Source of the DNA: Trichoplax adhaerens
Taxonomy: Eukaryota; Placozoa; Uniplacotomia; Trichoplacea; Trichoplacidae
Assembly (NCBI RefSeq): GCF_000150275.1
Contig: NW_002060957.1
Span: 1-64,000 of the forward strand
Direction of reading: 5' to 3'
Length of the DNA stretch: 64,000 bases
Shown: one piece after another, positions 1 through 12,246 of the stretch
How the letters are laid out: each line of letters starts with the position of its first letter
How positions within the stretch are numbered: the stretch's first letter is position 1
Notes under the pieces: model-generated
Told to the model about the DNA's origin: nothing
What the model saw: only the letters and a program-made list of their open reading frames with translations
Databases searched by the model: none
Program-made: the position numbers and the translations under genes

Positions 1-3000
1 GATTTAATCATTGACATAACTTTAAGAATTGGTTAATAGCAAAATGCAATGAAATTTTTTTACCTTATGTATTGACTAGAGATATATAGCAATCCACTTG
101 CTTTCAGTTAGATAGCAGAACGGGAGCAGCTCTTATTTAATGACATTGGAAATGCAAGAAACACGCAGGCTTTCAGATCTGTCGAAAAGATTCTTAATTG
201 ATAATTAACAATAACAGTATAATTTAAGTAGAGACTAAACTGAAATTAAAACTGAAAGCAATTTGCTATTATACATCCTTAAGAAGTTGTAAGCTAGCTT
301 AGGTACGATATCTGTAAGAGTATATCTCGTAACAAGATTTGTATCTGCGGTAGAGTTGTTTAAAATTTACAATTTATTTTACACTTAAATGGAACATGTA
401 ATCGTTTATTTTTCGTCAGCGAAAGTCTATGCTATTACAATAAAGTTAATCTTCTTGCTTTAATCCTATAACTTAGTTACAAATTTAGTGGATGCTTTAT
501 CTATGGAGAGAATACTGCATTTTAATGCAATTTTTTTCGCCTGTAAAATTCATTCAATTCAACTAATTTTTGTGCATGATGAACGGTGGCTAAAACTGTG
601 ACATATATTATTTTGTTGTTACTGTAGCTTGGCATACAACCCTCGATTTAAGATTCGATATTTAAATTTTTACGTATAGTATTCGCAAGTAATGACTAGT
701 TAATGGCAAGCTATGCGCTTTTAATTCGCCTTCGTAGAAGATTAACGAGTCGGTTATTTTCTCGATTTCTTTTCGCAGTCATCGTAGTACTATCATCGTC
801 TATTAAAATTAAAATTTAGAAAAGTAGCATAGAAATATTTGAATCATTATTCCTTTAAATTATTACACTTTTGCTTTAGTGATCACCGTCCTTTATTTTG
901 GATGTAGGAGTATCGTAACCCCAAATTTTAAGCTAGTAAAGGTAGTCATCGATGACTTTACTATTCACAACTGCTATTGTCGGTTTACTAATTCGTTGGA
1001 TTAAGCAGATCTATCATACGCAATGATTTCAGCTAATTACAGTAGTGATGTGTGTTAAAGTGTACTAGTAAGATAAATTAAAGCATTATCCGAGGTAAAA
1101 CTGATCGATGTGCTTAATAAAGCAATTTTCGTACATAACGACTAGTATTATGAAACGCTAGATTTGTACTATTCTAGTGTAAAAATTTGTTAAGAGAGTA
1201 CTACTTGTATATATAGCGAAGAATTGAATAGGACTTTTATAGTATCATGTTATCTATTAGCGATTATAGCATGTATTATATCACTTATTTTATAGTATAC
1301 ATATGAAGTTTAAAAGTTTCTTGATTTTAACCTACAGTTATATACTTTCCTACCGGTAGAAGCATTTGGAATTATATTATCAACTACACTGCTTACAGTA
1401 CCGTATGCCTGTATTTGAAAATATATTATTACAGTGGACTGTAGTAAGATAGCAATTCTATTATCGCTACCATGGATTGGAAAGCTAACATTAATTTACG
1501 ATAGCTCTAGCCACAATCTCGAAATAAATAGGCCTACTAGCATCTTATTTTTGTTTACAGTGGTTAATAATTAGATAACTGCGAATCTCCGCTGCACTAT
1601 CAATACCGCACCTGAGTATATGTTCTATTAGCATCAAGATAAATTGAAAGGTTGTCACTAGTTTACGATAGTTATGCTATATCTCTGAATAGAGATTCAC
1701 AATTAACTCCTTGTTTTGCTGATAGTTTATAAGATGTTTCAATTAGTATTCAAATTACAGTAAGTAGTTTCGTTCATGGCTTAGAATGCCAGTAACTGGT
1801 GCTTATTCAATATTAAACTCTAGTTAGTATCTTTACCAGTTAGAGTATCTCCTACTATATACAGATACTTTGTAAAGCAGAGCTTATTTCTCTATCACAT
1901 TTCAAAGACTATCGATCTCTTCGTTTTCTATCCCATCGAAGAAAGCATTTAGTGTAAATCAGTAGCCGCAACTACAGTTTTACAAAGGAGAAAATAATTC
2001 TATTTGAGTAAACTTCTATTTCTTTTTTAAATATATCAATTGATGCTCAAAATATAGCTTACTACATGACAAGAATCATAAGCAGAGATTTTATATAAAA
2101 TGGCAGGGCTAATATCTAATGCTGACAAAACCGATTTCTTGCTTTGCGCTGATTGCTCAATAAGCATACTGCTAACTTATTTCTCCCATTCCATCCTGAT
2201 GACCATTGATGTCTTTACTCTCCATCTTTGTCTTGACCAGAGCTAGTGCTCAGTGCAGATCAGTAGCCGTACTTACAATTTTAGAAAGAAAATTAATTTT
2301 GTTTGAGTGTCCCTGTTTCTTTTAGACATGTTTACTTATGAATGAAAAATGGCTATCAACATACAAAAGATTCTGTAAAATAACGAAATCAATGACAGAG
2401 ATCAGTTAAGGGTATTTAGTACCACGAGATCTTAATCAATCTTCAAGAGTCTCTTTTTTATCAGCATGTGTAAAGTGAAAATCATATGATATAACTCTTG
2501 AATTAACATGTGCTATTCTTTTACATTCTCATATCGATGCTTCCTTACTTTATCTATTCGACCCATTCCATTTGGATCAATCTATATCTAATTTTTAGGC
2601 ATTAAATGACTGCATTCAAATATGCAACATCAGTACTTCAAGATATGTACAAGATAATCGAGTTCAATATTGCATCTAGAACTCATAGGACAGGATATTC
2701 TCTGATATTCTTATACTAAACCACTGTTTTTAATAACTATAGATTTATCATACAAAATATCTGATATAAATAGACATGGTCTATAATTTGTCTTATCTAC
2801 ATGAAAAGATTTCTTATTATATACAATAGTGTAATGAAATGTAAAATATAGAGATCAAGCTAGATAGATCATCTATCTCAAGCTACAAAACTTTTAACAA
2901 ACTTTGATTCTGCTTTCGTGGCACTCTGGTTGACTTAACGAAACTTTGAAACCAAGTAAAAATTTGGGGAAACAACCGAACAACAATTTATTACAAATCT

Positions 3001-5691
3001 GAGAGAGATAGATCAAACAACCTTTCAGATACTTAATTCTAAGTATTGCAAATGAAGAAATAAAAAGCGACGGAACTGAAACCGTCAACAACCAAACAAC
3101 CTAATAAAAAGAAGAACATTTTCACTTACAACCCTGAAGGCCTTTAAAATTCTAAAAGTCCTTCAGAAGAATCTTCTTTTACTCTCTACTCTAAATTTCC
3201 TGATTGCACTATCGTTTATAGGCTTTGTAGAGCCCTCAGTAGTATTTAAACCTAAACATTTACCAACCAATCACTCTTAAAATCAATTTTAGAAAAGTAC
3301 TTAAGAAAACAAAATCATTCAAAGTGCAGACTCAATTTACCTTATGATTTCCTTACAAAACACTATAAAACCCACAAGCTAACTATGAAATGTAGTAAAG
3401 GACTAAAAGTAGAGTCCTTTATAACGTTTAGTATGTAACTAGTATTATTTTACTAGAGAAAATACCTAGAAAGTGATACTGTCTTTAAGTTTTACCCTGC
3501 CAAATCATCATGTCGCCATCTTTTCTTCTTCATTAGTTTACAAGGTATTGTATAGATTACTATAGAAGTAGCCCTAGAGCAATTGCCTAATCTAAAGAAA
3601 GGGCGTTTGATCGTCTATTCAAATTGTAAAGGAACTTGACTTAATAACAAAACCCTATCCTTAGAGAAAGGGGAATTATAACATGACGGTAAAGTACTGT
3701 AATGTAGTCTATAATCGTACAGTTACAGTATAATCTGACGCTAAAACATCAACTGTCAATACTCAGCGATACTAATGTCAGAAAGTAGTCGTGATAGTCA
3801 TATAAAATTTTTTGATAAGCGATATAGCGATTACTGTGATCTTTGTAAAATCCGGATTTTTCGGGATTCGGATTCCGGAACCGGTCGGACTTATGTCCGA
3901 TATAATTTTCCTGTTTTAATTTTTGGATTTTTGTTCATGGAAAATATCGTAAGAGTTGATTTTTGAAATTTGAACTTTTTGTTATGAATTTGAAACTTTG
4001 GAATTTTATGACGTGACATGAAAGTCACATTAGGAAAGTTTAGTTAGGAAAATAGAAAATAAGATGGAAATTGGCAGAGGTTGTGTTGATTGTTAAGTAG
4101 TTAGACTGTTATTTTTATGACTAAATCTTGATGTTTAAAGGTTAGTTTTTAGACTTTTATAGTGCATTAATGATAGAAATTATGTTAGAAGTGAAGTTTG
4201 ATGTATTTTATAGTTAACTTGTTTGGTTTTATAGAGTTTTGTAAGGGAATCGTAGTGTAATAATTTAGCTTAATTTTGCTAAGATACACGAAGGTTGGTG
4301 ACACTTTGAACCAAGATAGAGATTAGGGGAACAACACCAGTTTATTTAATATATTTTACTTTATAAATTAAAAAGCCGTTTAAGTGAGTCTTGCAATAGG
4401 TATAACATTATACTGTCTGACACAATCCTTCCACTATCATCTACACTAATTTGGATATTACTTGCAAGTCCTACACTAAAATCTTAAATCATCTTACAAT
4501 ACATTACTAAATAAAGAAATATTCTATGAAGGAGAATACTAAATATTAACCTTTATTACAATAGGGTAAATTGTGTCTAAACTTTGAATGATTTTTGTTT
4601 TCTTAAATGGTGCAAAGTAGTATACTCGATCTGACTTTACTTGCGACATTGAAAATATTTGGAAGGATAAATTATTTATCATAGTTAATACAGCACTCAG
4701 CTAGATTTACTTTTGCTGCTGAAATTCGCTTAAATTGTAACTGTTATTCAATCCCCATATATTCAGTACCCTTGTTGTATAAGTGAAAATGACGACCAAT
4801 CCTTATTTATTTATCGGCTTAGAAGTAGTCATCGATATTGTATTATAATGATAATCAGTAGTAATGCATAGAGTGTGATTCGGGATTAATGGTAATGAAT
4901 GCATACTGTATATGTAAGATAAAATACAAAAGATGGATCAAATAGATAAAATATAAAAACATCTATGAAGACGCATCATTTAGATTTCACTGTTATTTGT
5001 TATGTAATTTTAATAGCAAAGTTTTGTAATACGAAACATCTCACTATTTTCCTACTGTAACAATTACATCAGTCCCTTTTTTCCGCAAAAAGAGGGTTCT
5101 TGCTACACCTTGTACTTATGTTAAGCTAAGTGATATCCCAATGTTTTAATCATACTTTAGTATAATCTATAATGGATATGCTGTTGAGAATATGCACTAA
5201 TCATTTATACATATAATATACAGTATATTTTAATTACTCTTATATAATCTACAATGTTTAGAAGTTAAATTTGTTTGAGATCACCTTCACTTCTACTTGA
5301 AATGCACTACATTACTAATATAATGTTAATTAATTATCGCCTTGCTACGGTATCTTGTTGTGTTGATATTCAGTGCATTACTCGTATACTTGGATATTTT
5401 TCATGATTTTTGGATACTATTTCTCTAGTCGAGAAAGGATGCGATGTTCATTAATGATTTAATACTTTAGTTCTGTGCGCTTTATTAGCAGCACAGTTGT
5501 TATTGCTATAAGCACGATGGAAAAGACAAATTGGCTGCTGCCACTATAACATTTTTATGCATTTCGTGAACCCAGTAGAACGTGATCCGTCTAATTTGTC
5601 TATGGTTCAACTGAATTAAACAGAAACAAATTCTCGTTTTAGTTTATTATGCTAACAGTTATTGTATTGCTTTAAAGATCCATATAAAGAG
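1..5691. other. AT-rich DNA without a recognisable gene (copy 1 left part)
   Basis: No gene, RNA or mobile element is recognised here. Open frames are short, AT-rich and lack domain signatures, including a 65-codon frame on - at 2894-3091 and a 63-codon frame on + at 3775-3966. Two stretches (1138-3390 and 3807-5059) have no counterpart in copy 2. Within the first, about 1910-2030 and 2230-2340 look like diverged copies of one another, sharing 'gatcagtagccg'/'aatcagtagccg' and the following T-rich tract. No terminal inverted repeats or target-site duplications are obvious at the edges of the extra stretches, so deletion from copy 2 is as likely as insertion into copy 1. Confidence 0.5.
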
Positions 5692-7829
5692 ATGAGGGTA
5701 CAACCCTCTAAAGTTTATGTGTGGGGAAGTAAACGGAATTTACTCTTGGCGGCAGATGAAAAGGTAAGGCAATATACGTATGATTAGAATCAGAGACTTA
5801 GGGCTTATCAAGTATGATAAAATGCCTGTAAGCACGTATTTGCAATCATTATGACAGTAGTCTAGAATTCTATTCAGGGTCTAATTAATAACTAATTACG
5901 GTAGTAGGCATTCGTTATTTACTGTGATGCATATATTAAAGATTTTCCAAGTTGTGTTACCCTATACGAACGTCATCGTACTTTTACTTTTTCCATTTCT
6001 CATAACATGACAGTCGTATTTCCAAGCACTATAATTTGGATCTCCAAGAGATTTTCGCAGTTCACTTTGTCTACTAGAAAATGTGATTATTGACGGGTAT
6101 TTAATTTAATATACGTAGAAGCACATCCCATATTGGGATTTGAAGAATAATTGTAGTAAGGGCAATTAGAGAAGATTGAATCGGTAGCTAATATATGACT
6201 TGGGATTTTAATTGACAGAATCCGCTCGAACCTGATAAAAGTAAGCTACTAGAAAATCTGGATCCATCTGATATCGCTTGTGGATATGACTCCTTGTTTG
6301 TTGTTTCGAGAAATGGTGGCGTTTTTGCTTGTGGTAAAGGGCATATGGGTTGTCTAGGTTTAGGAAACTGCGATGATGTTAATATACCTAGACAGATTCC
6401 CCAACTTTTACCAGTGATGGTAACCACGGTCGCTATTCATCCAGGTGGCAGACATGCAATGGCTCTAACAGCCGAAGGTATAGTTTATTCGTGGGGTTGC
6501 GGTGATCGCGGTCAACTCGGCCATGGAAATACGCTGTAAGAAGCAAAAGATACCATTTCTTATAATTTGTCGCTTCGATATTCGATAATTTATTATATGT
6601 GTATAACGTTGTTTAATTCTAATTCGGCGAGTAAGCTAAAGATAATAGTTATCCAATTCTGTTTTATTAATGTATCCTTTTCCGTGCTTTCTTGGTTATT
6701 GTTAGAGGATATCTGGACCCTACATTGATTGATGAGTTAAAATCAAAGGAAGTTACGAAAATTGCCTGTGGAGCAATGCATAGTATAGCCGTGCTATCGG
6801 ATGGTAAAATATTTAGTTGGGGAGATGGTTCAAACGGAGCATGTGTTCATGGGAATAACCTGGCGCAATTACTACCGAAGGTAAATATTAATCGCTTAAA
6901 TAACAAGAAAATTTTCCTGGTATTTTATTTGCCATTAACTCCTTGTAGCTTACTTTGTCTAAATTATTGATTTGATTTCTTCTTCGTTTTCACTTTGCAA
7001 AAGATAATGTCGTTAAACGGTAAGCATATCATGGCTGTTGCTTGCGGAGAATGTTATACTATCGCGGTAGCTGGTGATGATGTTTGGTCGTGGGGCCATG
7101 GTGGTAATGGCGAATTAGGCTATGGAGTCAAAATGCCATCATACTGTATGCCTACAAAAATTGAAGCCCTCTTCTTTAAAGGTATAACAAATGTTGCTTG
7201 CGGCTATGCAACATCTTTTGCAGTGAGTGCGACTGGGAAGGTTTGGGCGTGGTACGTTATCTATTAACCAGATCTGACCATAATTGCAGTCAATCCTGTT
7301 TTATTTAGACGTTAACGTTCGCCTACTTTATCAAGAAAGAAAGAATATAAGTTCAACGTGACAGAACAGTATGTTATTTTTAGCAGGGGTTCTGGCGATC
7401 GCTTTAGGCTAGGACTTGGAAATGAAAAAGTAATTATAAAGCCTAGGCAAATTCAAGGTGATTTAAAGGGTGAAAAATCAAAAAGTAGTGGCTAGCTTGT
7501 TCCATGCGTTGGCTATAGATGAAAATGGACAGGTAAATCAACTATGTTATAGTCATGACAGAAACACAAAAGCTTTAATTAGCTATCAGAATGCATGCGG
7601 AAATAAAATAAATCTCGAATACCTCATCCATCTACTAACATTTCTTATCGTTTAATTTCTACCTGAATTTTGCTACATATTGTAGGTTTACATTTGGGGT
7701 AGTCAAGAAATTGGGCCGGTAGGAAATGATGAAGATGCGGTTAATAAACAACTCAAGAGCTTTAATTTGGTCAATAAGAAAATATCTAATATAGCTTGTG
7801 GTAATGAAATCTCGATAGCCTGGACATAA
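5692..7829 (+). pseudogene. RCC1-repeat protein, degenerate duplicate
   Basis: This is the copy-1 counterpart of the intact six-exon RCC1-repeat gene at 39542-41728. The same exons and splice sites can be followed: ATG at 5692 with donor after codon 24, the large blade exon from about 6222, the third exon from about 6703, the fourth from about 7004, the fifth from about 7386, and the terminal exon to TAA at 7827-7829. It is broken in two ways. In the third exon the conserved blade signature GALGHG has become GACVHG. In the fifth exon, base losses near 7470-7490 shift the frame before the motif read as RVVASLFHALA in the intact copy. Calling it a pseudogene is inference from these lesions. Expression or a rescuing splice form cannot be excluded. 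Confidence 0.8.
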
Positions 7830-9255
7830 GGCTTGTTACAGCTCTATAAAATACACACATTTGCCACTTAGCGTTAAAATATGAGTATTTTGCGGATAAA
7901 GCTTGAAAATAAGAAGTAAATATTAACAGTATATTGGTATTTGTTTAGAAATAACACCAAATTTGCGTTAGTAAAAATGATCTCATAATAATCAAATATT
8001 ACAAATCTAACAAGAAGCAAGAGCAGTGCATTTTGAGCTCTGTGTTAAGTATGTAAGAATACAGTAACCTGTTGTACTGCGCCTAACTTGTTAGCATAAG
8101 ATAATATTAACGAATACAAGGTAGTATTACAGAAAGGACACTTTTTAACTATGATCCTGCATAATTTGCAGGAAACATTACTTTGAAAAAAGCGATATTA
8201 AATAAATCATGACTTAGACATAACAAGATAGTCCATGACAAAGGATTAATCACTAAAACAACCGTATAATATGATAAATACTTGATTTACATTAATCAAT
8301 TTGTATGACAAATTCAGGAAGGGGTTCGATAGTAGTACTTCTGTTAATGCAAAAATAATCGCATTGATTTCAAACTCTTGTATAAAGGACAGCTGATGTG
8401 ATAAAAGTTTATGAAAATTTTTGCATATCTAATTAACGCAGTATACTTTCAAAATTGCAGCAACAGAAGTACGATTGTAGCTATCAGGCTACCTACTAAT
8501 CGATAGACCCTGTACAGTAATGTAGTACTCGTTCATTACGAAGGTGATACCGCTAATGGGTAAGCAGAAGTATAAAACAAGCAAGTAAAGCGTATCTTTC
8601 ACAAATTAACCAATTTTTTTTAACACAACGAATCTATTTCAAACTGTGATACGTCAGATCTTGTAGCAATAATGGAAACTTGTAGACTGGAATAGGTTTC
8701 AAAACAGTGAATAGCTATTCATGATACATTCGAGTGTATCATGTAGCTGAGAATCAACCTACAAACTTTATACACAGACACTGCTTTATCTTAGCGCTAC
8801 GATACTAAAAATTAGGATATTAAAAATGGTCAATTTATAAATAAAAAGTCGCTCCTACCACTGCATTGCCAATATCCTGCAGAAAGTCGTGATAAATACT
8901 TTATGTTAATAATATAAATAGATTGCAGCAATACTAGTGGCTAACCATTAATTGAAATTGGCCATACCAATCATGGTACCGTACAATAGGAGAGAGGGTT
9001 AAATCATTCGTTACGTTATCACTACCATCTAATTCCTCATCTTCTATTATAGAGTAACTTAAAAATATGCCATGCGATCAAAATTTTACTTGTTTTAATG
9101 GATGGCATGCAATACGCCTTCTGGCTTGACTGCATTTAACGATTTAGCATAAACATGTAGATATCAATATCATTAGGAACTACACACCATAACTGTAGAG
9201 ATCACTTTGTGACCAAATTTGATACCATATTCTTTCCACCATTGACAGTTTCAAC
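7830..9255. other. Intergenic DNA between the two genes of copy 1
   Basis: No gene is seen. The sequence from 8102 on is closely conserved in copy 2 (from 43157). Bases 8041-8101 replace about 1.2 kb that is present in copy 2 at 41940-43156. A perfect 9-bp hairpin at 8720-8743 is noted separately. Confidence 0.5.
8720..8743. repeat. Perfect 9-bp stem hairpin, loop TTCGAG
   Basis: CATGATACA and TGTATCATG flank the six bases TTCGAG. Beyond a two-base bulge, AGCTA and TAGCT could extend the stem. The 9-bp stem is retained unchanged in copy 2 at 43779-43802. Role unknown. Confidence 0.6.
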
Positions 9256-9447
9256 CTAGCCGTAACTTGATATCTCTACAGATGTGACGGTAACATCATC
9301 ACAAACGATTTCCGTCAACGGAAAATTTGGTGTAGGCTTAATTGCCAGATGTTTTGAGCTCCTATAACGCTCCATTTCGTACTCATCGTCACTTGATCGT
9401 AGCAACTCTAGCAAATCGTTTCTTGTATATTTTGATCTATTAGCCAA
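9256..9447 (-). CDS. Possible terminal exon with an eIF4E-binding-like motif (uncertain)
   Basis: An open frame on - runs to a TAG at 9256. It contains Y-T-R-N-D-L-L followed by an acidic stretch (SSDDEYEMERY) and a basic-hydrophobic tail. The Tyr-x4-Leu-hydrophobic pattern, with ELL after it, resembles the eIF4E-binding motif of 4E-T and 4E-BP proteins, but such a short pattern arises easily by chance. There is no ATG at the left end. An AG just upstream of the RSKYT codons (about 9438) could be a 3' splice site, making this a terminal exon. Its counterpart in copy 2 (about 44310-44505) carries a one-base loss that shifts the frame and brings an early stop. It lies downstream of the poly(A)-binding-protein-like sequence on the same strand. 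It could equally be a chance ORF. Confidence 0.2.
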   Translation of the reverse strand: MANRSKYTRNDLLELLRSSDDEYEMERYRSSKHLAIKPTPNFPLTEIVCDDVTVTSVEISSYG

Positions 9448-10042
9448 TCGCTAGCGATTAGTACAAAGGTCCACAAGGTTGATAGAAATTATACAACGTA
9501 TCAGTTATCATTGACAACGTGATAAAAGTGATGGTATCGTCAAAAAACGGATGTTGCTATAATGCTGTAGTGGCATGAGTCAGCGTAGTTTTAATCATCA
9601 GTTCGCAAAGGTATTCATTCGATTACCTTCCGTTCTGATTAGCACCAAGAGAAACGTGAAATGAATAAAATATACCTCCTCTATTAAGACATCACTATTG
9701 ATAATAACATCAGGAGTATTTTAATATTAGATTTGCTAGGACGATACTGCGCAATGCCATTCTTTTGCGTCGAATACTGCAGGATTAAACTTTTTAGCTT
9801 TGACGAAATTTTCTCATCTGTTTCTTACAAAAAATATCACTTTTAAATTACTCTTTATCCAAGCCTTTTATTTGAGCTCATCGTATTGTATTTCAATAAT
9901 TTCAATCGTAACTAACTCCTTTGATATTAAGATGTCCATCTGGTAGGAAATTAAATCGTCGTCATTATATATACAATAATTCAGTAGCAAAAATTACTAG
10001 AACCATTTACGTCGTATTACCTACCGCTGACGTTCGTTGGAG

Positions 10043-10835
10043 CTAGCGCATACGCTTTTTCGCATTAGCATCCAAAATATTACATAATTCATGAACTCTT
10101 TGAGCTAATTTCTTTTCATTTTCTAACATTTTAACAATTTCAGCATGGTCGTGCTGTAATAGCATACCAGCTACAATACTGGCTCGCTCATTGCCACATA
10201 TTTCTGTAACCATTAAATATAAATTGTTACTTAACATTTGTTTCCGTTCTATTAATCGATAAGAGTCCATATTTTGTGTCATCATGCCATGAGGATAGTG
10301 TGCAACTTGCGCTAAAGGTGCAGGTTTACCACTTAGAAGTATTTAGCGTGGCGGTTGATGAAGTCTGATGACCGTTGCTTGAGGAGGTAAAGGTGGCGGT
10401 GCTGGTTGTCCTAAATTGGATGTCGTTGATAGATGGCTATGGCGGTTAGGGTGAGCTTTCATCATTTATCCAGCAGCTGGTATGGCTGCACCTGGTGCTA
10501 TAGAGTAATTGGCTGGAATAACAGCATCTGTAGGAATTTGTTGGGATGCTGTTGCCAGTGAAGTAAACGATGCTGTGTTAATCGTTGATGCGCAGGAGGT
10601 GGAGGAGGCAGAGCAGGAACAGGTGTGGCTATTGGTACATAAAATTTGGGAGGTTGTTGTTGAATAGGTTGAGGCGATAGTACATTACTAGCATAGCCAC
10701 TGGGCTGTTGATAGGGAGGATTTGGTGAAGCTTGCTGTGTTGGTGGTGGTTGTTGTAGTAGTGGAGGCGGCGGTTGTTGTTGCTGCGATTGTACCTGAGA
10801 TTGCGTTGGTAAAGGTTGTTGTTGTGTCTGATTAG
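10043..10835 (-). pseudogene. Poly(A)-binding-protein-like C-terminal region, broken and truncated
   Basis: This is the copy-1 counterpart of the open frame at 45198-46301. The last 80 codons (10043-10285) are intact and encode an MLLE/PABC domain, recognisable by [16 protein letters not shown] and [17 protein letters not shown]. Upstream, the proline/glutamine-rich linker is interrupted. Two in-frame stops replace sense codons of copy 2 (R-Q-I read as R-stop-I near 10345, and Q read as stop near 10468), and there is at least one frameshift near 10545. The 5' part, including the whole RRM, is missing: homology stops at about 10831-10835, in the linker, where methylmalonyl-CoA mutase sequence begins on the other strand. 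Confidence 0.85.
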
Positions 10836-11153
10836 TCCCTGAGATAGTTAAAGCTCTTGCAGATGCCGGCAGGCCAGATATTACTGTTATTGTGGATGGT
10901 GTAGTACCTCCTAAAGATTACGATAAGTTATACGAGAGTGGAGCCAAGAGCGTGTTTGGACCAGGTATAGACGAAAATAAGTTGTCAATAAATTTTCGTT
11001 TAAATCATGTTAGGAATATCATTGTAATTCGTTGGTAGTCTTACTTAAATGGAATCTGCTTATATTTTTTTAGGGACAAGAATACCAGATGCAGCTTTGA
11101 AAGTTATTGATGATATTGAATGGTCTATTGAAAGAAAAGCCGAGACTATATAA
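10832..11153 (+). pseudogene. MMUT: 3' fragment of methylmalonyl-CoA mutase (C-terminal B12-binding domain)
   Basis: Two exons read LVPEIVKALADAGRPDI, GVVPPKDYDKLYE and VFGPG (10832-10964, donor GT at 10965), then TRIPDAALKVIDDIE and ...KAETI-stop (acceptor ends at 11073, exon 11074-11153). This is the C-terminal end of the cobalamin-binding domain of mitochondrial methylmalonyl-CoA mutase. The family tail G-(V/L)-(I/V)-PP-x-D-Y, then V-F-G-P-G-T-R-I-P, is clear. The enzyme isomerises methylmalonyl-CoA to succinyl-CoA in propionate catabolism. Only the last 70 or so residues are present. In the same frame a TGA sits directly before the first codon (10829-10831), and everything further left is segmental-duplication DNA on the other strand. 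The fragment is not decayed in itself. The gene therefore appears cut by the duplication breakpoint, or the join is an assembly chimera. Confidence 0.85.
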
Positions 11154-12010
11154 TTACTACGTTGACCCCAATATCAGATCCAATGGCTATGCCAATCACA
11201 GTTATCACTTCCATGATTGAGATTTTTGCTCTATAGAAGATTAAAGCTTTCTTCCTGCAAGTACTGTGATTACTATTTCATAATGTGACTGTGCAGTCTT
11301 ATCGCTATAAAAAGTCGTGCGTCTTATAAATCGCTACAGAAGATAATATAAATATATCAGTCCTACGTATGAAGTAAAATCCTAATAACAGATTTTACTG
11401 CTACAGAATTATTTGCTACTATTTTTTAAATTCGTCTACTATACTGTAACTACATTATTAAACTATTAGGTGTAAGCCGGACAGTTGATAATTATATAAT
11501 CCATTATCTTATTGCTAAAATCTCAGTCACAAGTCAGAACCTAATTTAGCCTTGCGGTTCAAGCTATTATATATCAATTAAATAAATTTGAAATTTTTGA
11601 TTCTATTCGTATTTGTATCTCAATATGATAGCAGTACCTCAAGAATAAAAACAGTAAATATTAGAATAATAATTTTTCTTTATTTTTCAACATCAGCCAT
11701 TTCAAATTTCAAAGTTCGCGATACGGCACATTATAATTAACAAATTGCTATATGTTTGGATAAAAGAATAAGTTGTCATCTACTTTTAGACAGACGACGG
11801 TATTTTAACGCTGCTTCAGTGACAAGAAACGAATAATCGGCGTATTTTTACATCAAGCTCTTAAGAGAAATTGCCACTCTGTGAGATGCTACAACAGAAT
11901 ACTAATAAACTGAAAACATAATCTGAACAATAGTAAGTTTGCCATCCTCACCCGGATTTCTCTTCCTTCTAATTTATTTTCTTGTCGCCAACTTTTAGAG
12001 TCGGCACTCT

Positions 12011-12246
12011 CGTATGTGTCAACTTTAAAACGTATTTGTATGGTAAAATATAATAATTACTGTTACTATCACAAATTTCAGGATACTGGTATATGGTATC
12101 ATACAGCATGTTAAAAGCACTTTCATCTCGTATGCTTCAAGTTTATAACATATTCGTAGGGTAAGATTTAATAATTAATTATCCTTACTACCATAAATTT
12201 TAGGATAGATGGCATCATATGGCATCTTGAAAGTACTTCTCTTGTT
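12011..12246. repeat. Diverged tandem duplication, about 118 bp x 2
   Basis: Two units start with CGTATG at 12011 and 12129. Both follow the order CGTATG, a T/A-rich tract, TGGTAAAATATAATAATTA or GGGTAAGATTTAATAATTA, a TTACTA segment, AAATTT(C/T)AGGATA, then ATGGYATCATA. They have diverged noticeably, so the duplication is old. Confidence 0.65.

Larger units (their letters stand above)
1..10835. repeat. Segmental duplication, copy 1 (decayed copy)
   Basis: This block is repeated in the same orientation from about 30785 to 45995. Collinear matches read by eye: 1-1137 with 30785-31926; 3391-3806 with 31927-32352; 5060-5220 with 32368-32528; 5318-8040 with 39172-41940; 8102-9755 with 43157-44802; 9755-10835 with 44905-45990. 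The segment 5223-5309 matches 39069-39155 only as a reverse complement. Copy 1 has about 2.25 kb (1138-3390) and 1.2 kb (3807-5059) missing from copy 2. Copy 2 has about 6.5 kb, 1.2 kb and 0.1 kb missing from copy 1. The aligned parts differ by only a few percent, so the duplication is fairly recent. Homology may extend left of the window. It ends at about 10835, inside a coding region. Confidence 0.9.

Noticed and set aside
1138-3390. Copy-1-specific 2.25 kb considered as a mobile-element insertion
   Set aside because: No terminal repeats, target-site duplication or transposase sequence was found. The edges share only short ATGAAA microhomology, which also fits a deletion from copy 2.
6188-6427. 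Antisense frames over the RCC1-repeat genes (also 40083-40322)
   Set aside because: They are antisense shadows of an exon with clear RCC1 blade motifs on the + strand.
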